This document shows, in pieces, positions 52,818-61,687 of a stretch of 64,000 nt of DNA. The notes beneath the pieces are model-generated. The model did not search any database. It saw only the letters and a program-made list of their open reading frames with translations, and had not been told where the DNA came from. Location of the stretch: NCBI GenBank assembly GCA_002710685.1, contig PALD01000027.1:123532-187531 (forward strand). The letters are read 5' to 3'. Position 1 is the stretch's first letter. Every line of letters begins with the position of its first letter. The stretch is from Cytophagaceae bacterium (lineage in GTDB: Bacteria > Bacteroidota > Bacteroidia > Flavobacteriales > Flavobacteriaceae). The position numbers and the translations under genes were made by a program.

Positions 52818-52893
52818 TACCTTGGGTGGGAATCGAACCCACACTCGTAAAGAACTGGGTTTTGAATCCAGCGTATTTACCACCAAATTTCCG
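52818..52893 (-). pseudogene. tRNA-Leu (CAA) 3' portion, 5' acceptor lost; probable island attachment site
   Basis: Reading the minus strand, the anticodon loop TTCAAAA (anticodon CAA), the long variable arm, the T arm GTGGG-TTCGATT-CCCAC and the 3' acceptor CCAAGGT with discriminator A are intact. The 5' acceptor should read ACCTTGG, but the sequence reads ACTTACG and the first half of the D stem is missing, so no good cloverleaf can form. This is the pattern left at one end when an element inserts into a tRNA gene and carries a replacement 3' end at its other end. The integrase follows about 130 bases away. Confidence 0.7.
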
Positions 52894-52971
52894 TAAGTTA
52901 TATTATAATCAACTGATTAACATATATTTAATTTTATATAATGTCAATTGATATCGTTTAAAATCCTAATT

Positions 52972-52991
52972 TGTTGTACCTATGTTGTACC
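52972..52991 (+). repeat. tandem TGTTGTACC pair near the integrase
   Basis: TGTTGTACC at 52972-52980 and again at 52983-52991, 11 bases apart, or one helical turn. A TTGTACC also occurs at the tRNA end (52815-52821) and near 54699. These may be arm-type integrase sites. Confidence 0.4.
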
Positions 52992-53027
52992 AAAAATGAT
53001 TATCTTTATATTCTCAATACTTAAGAT

Positions 53028-54242
53028 ATGGCATCAAACGCAAAAATAGTACTTCGGAAAAAGCCCAATAAAGAAGGGCATTGTCCTCTTTGTATTCGTA
53101 TTACTAAAAACCGTCGCTCAAATTATCATTATATAGGTCATAATATTGACCCTAATGATTGGGATGGAAAAAATATTAGAGTTAGAAAATCACACCCTTA
53201 CTCAGATAGGTTAAACGGCTTGCTTAGTACTAAACTGTCTGAGGCGAATAAGATGCTGATTGATTTGCAATCGAGCAAAAAGGATATATCGGCTAATCAA
53301 ATAAAAGAGAAACTTTATGCATCTTCCGAATCAGTTACTTTTTTCGAAGTGGCACAAGATTTTCTTGATGATTTAGAAGCAAACGAAAAGCTGTCTAGGC
53401 TCTCGACCGACAAGGCTCGTGTTAACCACGTATTGAACTTTACCAAATCAAAACAACTTACCTTTCAAGAAATTGATGAAAACTTTCTAAAGAGATTTAA
53501 AACTTACCTCCGTACAAAACACAACCTATCGGAAAGGTCGATAGTAAATAATCTTATTGTGATTAGAACTATCTATAATAGAGCTATTAAATTGGGTATA
53601 GTAGATAGAAAACTCTATCCCTTCGGTTCAGATAAAATACGGATTAAGTTCCCTGAAACCGAAAAAATAGGCCTTACCAAAAATGAGGTCATAAAACTTG
53701 AATCCGTTGAAAATCTGACCGACAACGAGACTCACGCTAGAAATGTTTGGCTTTTCAGTTTTTATTTTGCCGGAATTCGGGTAGCTGACGTATTGAAAAT
53801 TCGTTGGACCGATATTTATGACGAAAGGCTGCATTATCGAATGAACAAGAATTTAAAATTGTTATCCCTTAAAATCCCAGATAAAATATTTCCGATTTTG
53901 GAATATTATCAGGACAGTAAACAAAATGATGACGATTTTATATTTCCGGAAATGAAAAAGGCAAATTTACAAGATGCAAAAGATGTCTATGCTAAAACAA
54001 AAACGGCCAACAAGAAATTCAATAAATATTTGGTATCGGTCGCTGATAAAGCCAAAATATCAAAAAAAGTAACTATGCACATTGCTAGACATACATTTGG
54101 GAATATATCGGAAGATAAAATCCCAATTAATATGCTCCAAAAATTATATAGACATTCATCGATTACCACTACTATAAATTACCAATCTAACTTTATGCAT
54201 AGGGATGCCGATAATGCTTTGGATAGCGTCATTAATTTTTGA
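53028..54242 (+). CDS. tyrosine recombinase (integrase)
   Basis: 404 residues. An N-terminal arm-binding domain (about 5-85, with YHYIGHNIDPNDWDGKNIRV) and a SAM-like core-binding domain (about 100-190) precede the catalytic domain. Active-site residues are Arg in GIRVADVLKIRW (about 250), HIAR with His and Arg (about 351-354), a later His in LYRHSS and Tyr in TINYQ (about 388). The closest types are integrases of Bacteroidota mobile islands. It sits beside the tRNA-Leu remnant and points into the island. Confidence 0.93.
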   Translation: MASNAKIVLRKKPNKEGHCPLCIRITKNRRSNYHYIGHNIDPNDWDGKNIRVRKSHPYSDRLNGLLSTKLSEANKMLIDLQSSKKDISANQIKEKLYASSESVTFFEVAQDFLDDLEANEKLSRLSTDKARVNHVLNFTKSKQLTFQEIDENFLKRFKTYLRTKHNLSERSIVNNLIVIRTIYNRAIKLGIVDRKLYPFGSDKIRIKFPETEKIGLTKNEVIKLESVENLTDNETHARNVWLFSFYFAGIRVADVLKIRWTDIYDERLHYRMNKNLKLLSLKIPDKIFPILEYYQDSKQNDDDFIFPEMKKANLQDAKDVYAKTKTANKKFNKYLVSVADKAKISKKVTMHIARHTFGNISEDKIPINMLQKLYRHSSITTTINYQSNFMHRDADNALDSVINF

Positions 54243-54292
54243 TTTCTGAAATTCTAAATCATCTTTGCACAACCTGTGCATCGCAATTTTAT

Positions 54293-54300
54293 TATCTTTG
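54293..54300 (+). promoter_or_regulatory. Bacteroidota -7 box (TATCTTTG) of the DUF6660 gene
   Basis: A full TAnnTTTG match ending 4 bases before the GTG start at 54305, which implies a leaderless or nearly leaderless mRNA. Confidence 0.5.
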
Positions 54301-54304
54301 CAGA

Positions 54305-54616
54305 GTGAAAATTTTAACTATCATATTATCCGTTTACTTTTTGGTACTCAATGTTGTGCCCTGTGATGACGGTGAAGTTAGTTTATACGATTTTCAAAAT
54401 GACTTACAAATACAGTTAGATCATAATTCAGATAATACCGAACAGCCGGTATGCATCAATTTTTGCCTTTGTAGCTGTTGTCACGTAAATGTTGTAAATG
54501 TCGATGTAGTTCCGTTTGTTATGCCATCTTTTGTTATTTCTTCTGAAATATTCTTCCATTCTGATGGTTTTGGAAAAGATCTTCCCCTCTCCCTTTTGCA
54601 GCCTCCACAGGTTTAA
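54305..54616 (+). CDS. DUF6660 family Cys-rich exported protein
   Basis: 103 residues from a GTG start. A signal-like helix VKILTIILSVYFLVLNVVPC is followed by a polar segment and then CINFCLCSCCHVN (five Cys and a His within 12 residues). The tail SDGFGKDLPLSLLQPPQV is a family hallmark. DUF6660 genes commonly lie directly upstream of CzcA/CusA-type efflux genes in this phylum, as far as I recall. The Cys cluster suggests metal sensing or binding outside the cytoplasm. The frame is open upstream of the GTG, but that part would be out of context. Confidence 0.75.
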   Translation: MKILTIILSVYFLVLNVVPCDDGEVSLYDFQNDLQIQLDHNSDNTEQPVCINFCLCSCCHVNVVNVDVVPFVMPSFVISSEIFFHSDGFGKDLPLSLLQPPQV

Positions 54617-54738
54617 TTCAGTTTTTATAGGATAGCTATATCCTCCTTAGACCTTTTTAGGTCAATCTTAATTTGATACGATTTTGTATATAGCAAATTT
54701 GTACCAAAAAGTTTCAATGAATTAAACCCTTCTTTTTT

Positions 54739-57700
54739 ATGATTAATAAAATCATTTCATTTTCAATCAACAATAAATTTATTGTTGGTCTATTGATGGT
54801 AGCCCTGATTGGCACGGGCATTTGGTCAATGGCCACCATTAATCTGGGATCGGTTCCAGATATTACGAACAATCAAGTACAAGTCATAACTACAGCACCC
54901 AACTTGGGCACTGAAGACATAGAACAATTTGTTACCTATCCTGTGGAACTGGCAATGGCAAACCTTCCAGATGTTGTCGAGCTACGTTCGGTTTCTCGCT
55001 TTGGTCTTTCAGTGGTTACTATTGTCTTTAAGGACGAAGCGGGCACCTACCTTCCCCGTCAACTGGTACAGGAAAAACTAGCTGAAGTCAGTGAAGAGAT
55101 ACCCGAAGGTTTTGGATCGCCTTTTATGGCTCCTATCACTACAGGATTGGGCGAAATTTTTCAGTATACCTTAAAAGTAAAAGAAGGATATGAGGATAAG
55201 TATGATGCAATGGAGTTGCGTACTATCCAAGATTGGATTGTTAAACGTCAAATGGCATTGGTGCCTGGCGTTGTAGAGGTCAATGCTTTCGGTGGATATG
55301 TGAAACAATACGAAATAGCGCTTAGCCCAGATAAGCTCAAAAGTTTTGGTATTACGATGGGACAGGTTTTCGAAGCCCTCAAAATGAACAATGCGAATAC
55401 AGGTGGTGCTTACATTGAAAAAAACCATCAAGCCAATTTTATTAGGGGTGAAGGTCTGGCGCGTAGCCTCGAAGATTTAGAAAACACAGTCGTCACTACA
55501 GAAAATGGCACACCAGTTCTTGTAAGGGATGTTGCTGAAAAAGTAGGCTATGGAAACCAGATTAGGTACGGGGCCTTTACCCAAGATGGAAAGGAAACCG
55601 TTGGAGGACAAATCCTTATGCTTAAGGGGCAAAGCGCCAATAACGTAATAGACAATGTACAAAGCCGAATAAAGGAAATTCAAAAATCCCTTCCTGAGGG
55701 TGTATATATTGAACCCTTTTTAAGCAGGAGCGAGCTTATTGGTAGAACGACAAGCACAGTAGAAAAGAATTTGATCGAAGGCTCACTTATCGTAATATTC
55801 GTACTCGTTATCCTTTTGGGAAGCTTGCGCGGAGGATTGATTACCGCATCGGTAATTCCATTATCCCTTTTGTTCGCATTTATTTTGATGAAACAATTTG
55901 GAGTGTGGGCAAACCTAATGTCGCTTGGTGCAATTGATTTTGGGATTATAGTAGATGGTGCAGTAATCATTGTAGAAGGAATGGTTTTTCATATTCATCA
56001 ACGGATGAAAAAATCAACTAAAGTCATTGAGCAGGCTGAAATGGATGAGATTGCCTATGAATCTGCAAGCACTATGATGAATTCCGCATTTTTTGGACAG
56101 TTGATTATTCTAATCGTCTTTACACCTATTTTATTCTTAACCGGTGTAGAAGGAAAGATGTTCCGCCCAATGGCATTTACTTTCGGTTTTGCGGTTTTAG
56201 GCGCAATTATTCTTTGTCTTACCTATGTGCCAATGATTTCGTCAATGTTTTTAAAACCTTCAAAAAATCCGGATAGTTGGTTTGCAAAGTTCGAGAATAA
56301 AATTGATAGGTTCAGTGATAAGATTATGTCTAGTCTCAATAGAGCCTATAAGCCACTGTTGTCTTTTGCACTTCGTTTTAAGGCTGGCATCGTGATAGGT
56401 GCAGTTGGCCTATTATTGATTGCAGGATTCATTTTTAGCAATATGGGTGGCGAGTTTATCCCAAAATTTGATGAGGGCGATATAGCAATGCAGGCACTGA
56501 TAAAACCTGGAAGCAGTCTTACCGAATCCATTGAGGCCTCAAAAAAACTTCAAAATATAGTAAATGAGTTCCCAGAGGTTAAAACAATGATTTCAAGGAT
56601 TGGGGTTGCCGAAATCCCCACAGACCCAATGCCAATGGATATTGCCGATAGTTACATAATCCTTGAAAAGGATAAAAGTAAATGGACTTCGGCAGACAGC
56701 AAAGAAGAACTCATCGAAAAAATACAGGAAAAAATCGCCGTAATACCTGGAGTAAATTTTGTGTTCACACAACCTGTTGAGCTACGTTTTAATGAATTGC
56801 TTACAGGTGTACGAGAAGATGTAGCTATAAAACTTTATGGTGAAAATTTGGACGTACTGGCAGATAAGGCTAACGAAATGGCCTCGATTATAAAAACCGT
56901 TCCCGGAGCAGGTGATGTTAGAGCCGAGGCTACCAGTGGCCTTCCCCAGATGACCGTAGAATACGACAGGGCTAAAATGGCCCAGTACGGTGTAACCATT
57001 GATAAGCTGAACGATTATATAAGTGCATCATTCGCTGGTGAAAAAGCCAGTGTTGTTTTTGAGGGAGAAAAAAGATTTGATGTTGTCATTCGTCTTTCTG
57101 AGTCGTACCGTCAAGACATTAATAACCTAAAGAATCTATACATCGACCTTCCCAACGGGGCACAAGTACCTCTTAAAGAAGTGGCCAACATCAGTTATAA
57201 ACCTGGGCCAATGCAGATATCCAGGGACAATACCTATCGTCGTATCTCGGTTGGGGTTAATGTTCGTGGTCGTGATGTAAAATCAATGGTTGAAGAGATT
57301 CAGACAAAATTAGATGCTCAATTAAATCTTCCTCCCGGTTATTATATTACCTATGGTGGTTCTTTTGAGAATCTGCAACGGGCTTCAGACCGTCTAATGA
57401 TTGTGGTGCCTATAGCACTTTTCTTAATCTTCATTTTGCTCTATTTCGCACTTAACTCATTTTCACAATCGGTAATGATATATATGGCAGTGCCTTTGGC
57501 GGCCATTGGCGGTGTTTTTGCACTTTGGATAAGGGGGATGCCATTCAGTATTTCCGCTGGGGTCGGTTTTATCGTGCTCTTTGGGGTTGCGGTATTAAAT
57601 GGGCTTGTGCTTATCAATAAATTCAATGAACTAAAAGAAAGTGGTATGACAAATATAAAAGATAGAATTTATGAGGCTACCCACGAACGGCTACGTCCCA

Positions 57701-59142
57701 TACTCTTAACAGCAACTGCCGCCATTATGGGCTTTATACCAATGGCAGTGTCCACATCGGGAGGTGCAGAAGTCCAACGACCGCTGGCAACGGTAGTAAT
57801 CGGTGGACTGATAACGGCAACATTCTTAACATTGGTCGTGGTTCCCGTACTATATAATTGGCTGGAGGCCCGCAAAGAACGTAAAGGCAATGGTGGTGAG
57901 GCAAGTTATATCAAGAAAAGTACAACGGTTATTATTGTATTATTGAGTTTGGGAGGATTTTTGACCCCAAATTCTGCAACCGCGCAGGATAATCAAATGG
58001 CCCAAACCCTTACTTTGGAAGAAGCCATTACAATGGCAAAGCAAAATTATCCTTCCTTAAAAGAAAGCCAAGCCTTTATTGAGCGTGAACAGGCGATGAA
58101 GGGTACCAGCTTTGATATGGGAAACACGAGGGTTTTTACGGGAAAGGAAGAAGTAGGCAATGACCTGCCAGGCATACAGACCACTATTGGTGTACAGCAA
58201 GGAAATATTGATTTGCTTTCAGGTTTTTCAAAATCCAAGTTCTATAAGGAACGTGTTAAACTGGGCGAAACGTTCTACGCTGTCAACGAGCAGCAATTGA
58301 TTCGTAATGTGATGCAGGCCTATGACCGTATCAATTATAACAAAGCACAATTGCGCTTTGCGGAACAGTTGGACAGTGTTTATACTAACTTTAGGACAGC
58401 TGCCCAATTGCGCTATGATACCGGGGAAACGGGCAAACTGGAATTTATTGCCGCCTCTTCTGAATATCAGCAGATTCAAGTCTTAAGGCAACAAGCCTAT
58501 GATGATATAGATATCGCAAAAAGGGCATTGAAACAATATTTGGGCATCGAACAAGAAATTGAAACGGTTGGTCAAACCTATGAACCGATGGATTTTTTGG
58601 CCACTTTGGACTCGGCTTCCGTAGACAATAATCCTTTGCTTCAATATGCTATGCAGAATGCAGAAGTAAGCAAAGCCAATGTCGGTGTGGAAAAAGCACA
58701 GTTCCTACCCAAGTTCAACTTGACCTATGGAAGACAGATTGTGGATAATGTATCGGGCTTCAATACCTATCAAGCCGGTATTAACATACCGCTTTGGTTC
58801 TTTCCACAGAAATCAAGGGTAAAGGCAGCTAAAGCTAATGCTATGGTTGCCGAGAACCAATACCTCGAACAAAAGGCAATGACCGAAAGTACAGTCTCTC
58901 AACTCATAAAATCGCTGGAAAAAACACAAAAAATCCTGAATTATTATCAGGAGGGCGCATTGCTTTTGGCCGAGCAGCAAATTACTACGGCAGAACTGGC
59001 ATCTAAGGAAGGTGAAATAGATTATGTGAATTATATCACTATTCTCAACAGTGCCATTACGATAAAACAAAATCATTTACAGTTTATCAATCAATATAAC
59101 CAACAGGCCATTGAACTACAATATCAATTGGGAAATCTATAA
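54739..59142 (+). CDS. HME-type RND metal efflux pump fused to a TolC-family outer-membrane protein
   Basis: 1467 residues, about 400 longer than a normal CzcA/CusA. Residues 1 to about 1040 are the RND pump with 12 membrane helices. The proton-relay residues D400, D406 and E413 in GAIDFGIIVDGAVIIVE keep the CzcA spacing. The periplasmic block QPVELRFNELLTGVREDVAIK is CzcA-like rather than the Met-containing version of E. coli CusA. Residues about 1085-1467 are a TolC-type channel domain (LTLEEAITMAKQNYP, two long coiled-coil halves). Between them, 1063-1075 is hydrophobic and SATAQ at 1079-1083 looks like a signal-peptidase site. The metal may be Zn/Co/Cd or Cu. Confidence 0.92.
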   Translation: MINKIISFSINNKFIVGLLMVALIGTGIWSMATINLGSVPDITNNQVQVITTAPNLGTEDIEQFVTYPVELAMANLPDVVELRSVSRFGLSVVTIVFKDEAGTYLPRQLVQEKLAEVSEEIPEGFGSPFMAPITTGLGEIFQYTLKVKEGYEDKYDAMELRTIQDWIVKRQMALVPGVVEVNAFGGYVKQYEIALSPDKLKSFGITMGQVFEALKMNNANTGGAYIEKNHQANFIRGEGLARSLEDLENTVVTTENGTPVLVRDVAEKVGYGNQIRYGAFTQDGKETVGGQILMLKGQSANNVIDNVQSRIKEIQKSLPEGVYIEPFLSRSELIGRTTSTVEKNLIEGSLIVIFVLVILLGSLRGGLITASVIPLSLLFAFILMKQFGVWANLMSLGAIDFGIIVDGAVIIVEGMVFHIHQRMKKSTKVIEQAEMDEIAYESASTMMNSAFFGQLIILIVFTPILFLTGVEGKMFRPMAFTFGFAVLGAIILCLTYVPMISSMFLKPSKNPDSWFAKFENKIDRFSDKIMSSLNRAYKPLLSFALRFKAGIVIGAVGLLLIAGFIFSNMGGEFIPKFDEGDIAMQALIKPGSSLTESIEASKKLQNIVNEFPEVKTMISRIGVAEIPTDPMPMDIADSYIILEKDKSKWTSADSKEELIEKIQEKIAVIPGVNFVFTQPVELRFNELLTGVREDVAIKLYGENLDVLADKANEMASIIKTVPGAGDVRAEATSGLPQMTVEYDRAKMAQYGVTIDKLNDYISASFAGEKASVVFEGEKRFDVVIRLSESYRQDINNLKNLYIDLPNGAQVPLKEVANISYKPGPMQISRDNTYRRISVGVNVRGRDVKSMVEEIQTKLDAQLNLPPGYYITYGGSFENLQRASDRLMIVVPIALFLIFILLYFALNSFSQSVMIYMAVPLAAIGGVFALWIRGMPFSISAGVGFIVLFGVAVLNGLVLINKFNELKESGMTNIKDRIYEATHERLRPILLTATAAIMGFIPMAVSTSGGAEVQRPLATVVIGGLITATFLTLVVVPVLYNWLEARKERKGNGGEASYIKKSTTVIIVLLSLGGFLTPNSATAQDNQMAQTLTLEEAITMAKQNYPSLKESQAFIEREQAMKGTSFDMGNTRVFTGKEEVGNDLPGIQTTIGVQQGNIDLLSGFSKSKFYKERVKLGETFYAVNEQQLIRNVMQAYDRINYNKAQLRFAEQLDSVYTNFRTAAQLRYDTGETGKLEFIAASSEYQQIQVLRQQAYDDIDIAKRALKQYLGIEQEIETVGQTYEPMDFLATLDSASVDNNPLLQYAMQNAEVSKANVGVEKAQFLPKFNLTYGRQIVDNVSGFNTYQAGINIPLWFFPQKSRVKAAKANAMVAENQYLEQKAMTESTVSQLIKSLEKTQKILNYYQEGALLLAEQQITTAELASKEGEIDYVNYITILNSAITIKQNHLQFINQYNQQAIELQYQLGNL

Positions 59143-59158
59143 TCTAAAAAAAACAGAA

Positions 59159-60379
59159 ATGAAGAAAATAGCAATAATCAGTTCCATAGTACTAACTATT
59201 ATGTTAATAGGCTGTAATGGAAAATCCAACTCGGAGATACCGAACAGCGAAACCAATGAAACTTCGGAAAATTCCAAAAGCGCTGAAGAAGGGGAAAACG
59301 AAGAAGGTGAAGAAGGTGTAGTAGAAATTACCAATGAACAAGCTGAAACCATAGGTCTTGAGCTAAAGCAAATTGAAGAAAAAAGCCTTGGCAACAGTGT
59401 TAAGGTTACCGGGATTTTAGAGCTGTATCCGCAGTACAAAGCCAATATTAGCCCTTTTGTAGGAGGTAATGTAAGTTCCATAAAAGTAATCGAGGGGGAT
59501 AAAGTTCGGAAAGGACAGGTATTGGCTTACTTACAGCACCCAGATATTATTTCAATGCAACAGGAATTTCAGGAAAAAAACGATGAACTCGTATTCCTTC
59601 AACAGGATTTTGAACGCAAGCAAACTTTATTTGATAAAGGGGTCTCCTCGGCCAAAGAATTTCAGATGGCTCAGTCCAAATTCAGAAGTACTACTTCGAG
59701 CGTTAACGCCTTAAGGTCAAAACTGGAGCTACTGGGATTAAATATCTCTAAAATAAAATCTGGTGAAATTTATGCGTCAGTGCCTATTACATCGCCAATC
59801 GGAGGTTTTGTCGATGAAGTTATGGTAAGCCTTGGTGACTATGTGGCACCACAGACCAAAATGTTTGCGGTAAGTGATAATTCGGAAATTCACGCAGATT
59901 TTAAAGTGTATGAAAAAGATATTTATAAAGTAAAGGAAGGGCAACAAATCTATTTTACCGTAGCATCAAAGCCAGATCAACTATTAAAGGCAAAAATCCA
60001 CGCCATTGGCAAAACGTTTGAAACCGATCCAAAAGCGATTCACGTGCACGCGGACATTCATAATGAAGATAAAGAACTCCTTCCTGGAATGTATGTGGAA
60101 GGTAGAATTGTTCAAGGCGAAAAAATGGCCTTGGCAGTTCCAGAGGAAGCCATTGTTAAAAATGGGGAAAAAACCTTCATTTTCGTAGAGGATAAGGACA
60201 ATGAAGAAGAAAATAAACTAAGGTTCAATATGATTCCTGTTAATACAGGGATGACCGATTTGGGCTATGTGGAAATAAGCCTCCCCGCAGGTATATCTAA
60301 GGATATAACCGTTGTTACAAAAGGGGCATACATTCTCTCTTCCGAGATGATTAAAGCTGAATTGGGAGATGACGATTAA
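59159..60379 (+). CDS. RND efflux periplasmic adaptor (CusB/CzcB-type) lipoprotein
   Basis: 406 residues. The ATG at 59159 gives a lipoprotein signal (LTIMLIGC, Cys19). A very acidic stretch follows (about 35-55, many Glu), then the biotinyl-lipoyl half motifs (NISPFVGGNVSSI and VPITSPIGGFVDEV), a helical hairpin (about 135-195) and beta-barrel domains. It links the inner-membrane pump with the outer-membrane channel. The start lies 16 bases after the pump gene. Confidence 0.92.
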   Translation: MKKIAIISSIVLTIMLIGCNGKSNSEIPNSETNETSENSKSAEEGENEEGEEGVVEITNEQAETIGLELKQIEEKSLGNSVKVTGILELYPQYKANISPFVGGNVSSIKVIEGDKVRKGQVLAYLQHPDIISMQQEFQEKNDELVFLQQDFERKQTLFDKGVSSAKEFQMAQSKFRSTTSSVNALRSKLELLGLNISKIKSGEIYASVPITSPIGGFVDEVMVSLGDYVAPQTKMFAVSDNSEIHADFKVYEKDIYKVKEGQQIYFTVASKPDQLLKAKIHAIGKTFETDPKAIHVHADIHNEDKELLPGMYVEGRIVQGEKMALAVPEEAIVKNGEKTFIFVEDKDNEEENKLRFNMIPVNTGMTDLGYVEISLPAGISKDITVVTKGAYILSSEMIKAELGDDD

Positions 60380-60398
60380 TTCAATAAACAATTAAAGG

Positions 60399-60467
60399 TT
60401 TTGATTCCGAGCTTGTTTATCGTCTTAATTAGTTAGTTAAAAATTAAAAAACAGGCTCGGTTCAAAA
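60399..60467 (+). promoter_or_regulatory. long imperfect inverted repeat between adaptor and PII-like genes
   Basis: Bases 60399-60418 pair with 60449-60467 (about 17 of 19 positions, one bulge) around a 30-base loop. No T-run follows, so it is not a standard terminator. It may be an RNA switch, a processing site or an operator. Confidence 0.45.
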
Positions 60468-60487
60468 TCAATTAAAAATAAATAATT

Positions 60488-60826
60488 ATGAAAGAAATAA
60501 AAGCATTTGTAAAACCGAACAGAATACAAAGGGTCATTGAGGCTCTATCGGATAACGGATTTAAAAGTATGACCCTGTCTCAGGCAGAAGGTACCGGTGC
60601 ATTTAAGGCAAAAGGTGCAAGACCGTCCCTCGATTTTCACGTAACTGACAGTCCTGTGGTAAAACTGGAACTCGTCTGCCAGAACGAAGAGGCACAAAAG
60701 GCTATAGATATTATAACCGAAAACGGTAAATCTCCGGAAAAGGGGGACGGAATAATTTATATAACCAGTATAGACGAAGCCTTTAAAATCAAAACTGGTG
60801 AATCTCTCAAGAGGTACGACTTATAA
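60488..60826 (+). CDS. PII-like signalling protein linked to metal efflux
   Basis: 112 residues of the GlnB fold: MKEIKAFVKPNRIQRVIEAL at the start, VVKLELVCQNEEAQKAIDII in the middle and GDGIIYITSIDEAFKIKTGE at the end. The T-loop (about 36-52) lacks the RGxEY block with the Tyr that is uridylylated in GlnB, so it is not a nitrogen sensor of the usual kind. PII-like proteins of this sort are known from cation-efflux gene clusters. It may bind a metal or nucleotide to tune the pump. Confidence 0.85.
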   Translation: MKEIKAFVKPNRIQRVIEALSDNGFKSMTLSQAEGTGAFKAKGARPSLDFHVTDSPVVKLELVCQNEEAQKAIDIITENGKSPEKGDGIIYITSIDEAFKIKTGESLKRYDL

Positions 60827-60839
60827 AACCCGATGTAAA

Positions 60840-61271
60840 ATGGAAGACATAGTAAAAAAACTGGAAGAAAAGGGCGTTAAACCTACTGCTATGCGCTTGT
60901 TAACCTACAAACATTTATCAAAAATGGAGGTAGCAATAAGTTTGGGAGAACTCGAAAAACATTTCAAAAGTTCAGAGCGTAGCACCCTATTTCGTACTAT
61001 GAAAACATTTGAGGAAAACAAATTGGTACACGCCATCGAAGACGGTACTGGCTTTGTAAAATATGCCCTTTGTGATGAAGATTGTCAATGCGAAGTTGGC
61101 AATGACCTTCATTTGCATTTTCACTGTAATAAATGTGATGAAACAATTTGTCTCACAGACCATAAAATACCCCAAATCAACTTACCCCAAGGTTTTAAGG
61201 CAGAAAACATCAATTTGATCGTACAAGGGATATGCGTTAAGTGTGGCAATGAAAGTGCAGATTCACGATGA
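60840..61271 (+). CDS. Fur-family transcriptional regulator
   Basis: 143 residues. A winged-helix DNA-binding domain (about 1-75, GVKPTAMRLLTYKHL and STLFRTMKTFEE) is followed by a metal-binding and dimer domain with HLHFHCNKCDETICL (about 95-109) and a C-terminal CVKCG. The CxxC pairs fit a structural zinc site. It starts 13 bases after the PII-like gene, so both are co-transcribed. The regulated metal is unknown, with Zn (Zur-like) or Cu being most likely by context. Confidence 0.88.
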   Translation: MEDIVKKLEEKGVKPTAMRLLTYKHLSKMEVAISLGELEKHFKSSERSTLFRTMKTFEENKLVHAIEDGTGFVKYALCDEDCQCEVGNDLHLHFHCNKCDETICLTDHKIPQINLPQGFKAENINLIVQGICVKCGNESADSR

Positions 61272-61302
61272 ATTTAAGGTATTATAATTTAAAAAAAATA
61301 AA

Positions 61303-61653
61303 ATGATGACTATAACTCATAAAAACAATACCCTCTTCCTTATTGCTAAAGGTATGCTTGACCTCAATGACTGTGAGAACTTTTTTTTAGAGCTGAACAG
61401 ACAAATAAATTCTGCTAAAGATGTCCGTTGTTATTTTGAAATAAAGGATTGCCAGGGCTGCACACCAGAGGTGTTTGAGAAAGATTATTTTCAGAACCTT
61501 GAAAAAGAGAAACACCTTGAGAAGGTTGCGATTGTAGGTTCTTTTAAATATCAAGAAGAACTCACTAAGCTCTTAATGCCCTTTTCTAGGGCACATATCA
61601 GATATTTTGATAGTAAGGATTCCGTTACTGCCAAAAAATGGATTGAGGCTTAA
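61303..61653 (+). CDS. SpoIIAA-like (STAS/SEC14-type) protein
   Basis: 116 residues. YFEIKDCQGCTPEVFEKDYF (about 46-65) and VAIVGSFKYQEELTKLLMPFSRAHIRYFDS (split, about 75-104) match the SpoIIAA-like family. These small cytosolic proteins are frequent in stress and metal-resistance islands, without a clear role. It has two Cys (about 53 and 56) in a CxxC. Confidence 0.8.
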   Translation: MMTITHKNNTLFLIAKGMLDLNDCENFFLELNRQINSAKDVRCYFEIKDCQGCTPEVFEKDYFQNLEKEKHLEKVAIVGSFKYQEELTKLLMPFSRAHIRYFDSKDSVTAKKWIEA

Positions 61654-61687
61654 ACAGAAAATTAATCAACATTTAAAAACAGATATT

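Noticed and set aside
52818..52893. A functional tRNA-Leu
   Set aside because: The 5' acceptor does not pair with CCAAGGT at two or more positions and part of the D stem is missing, so I treat it as a remnant at an attachment site.
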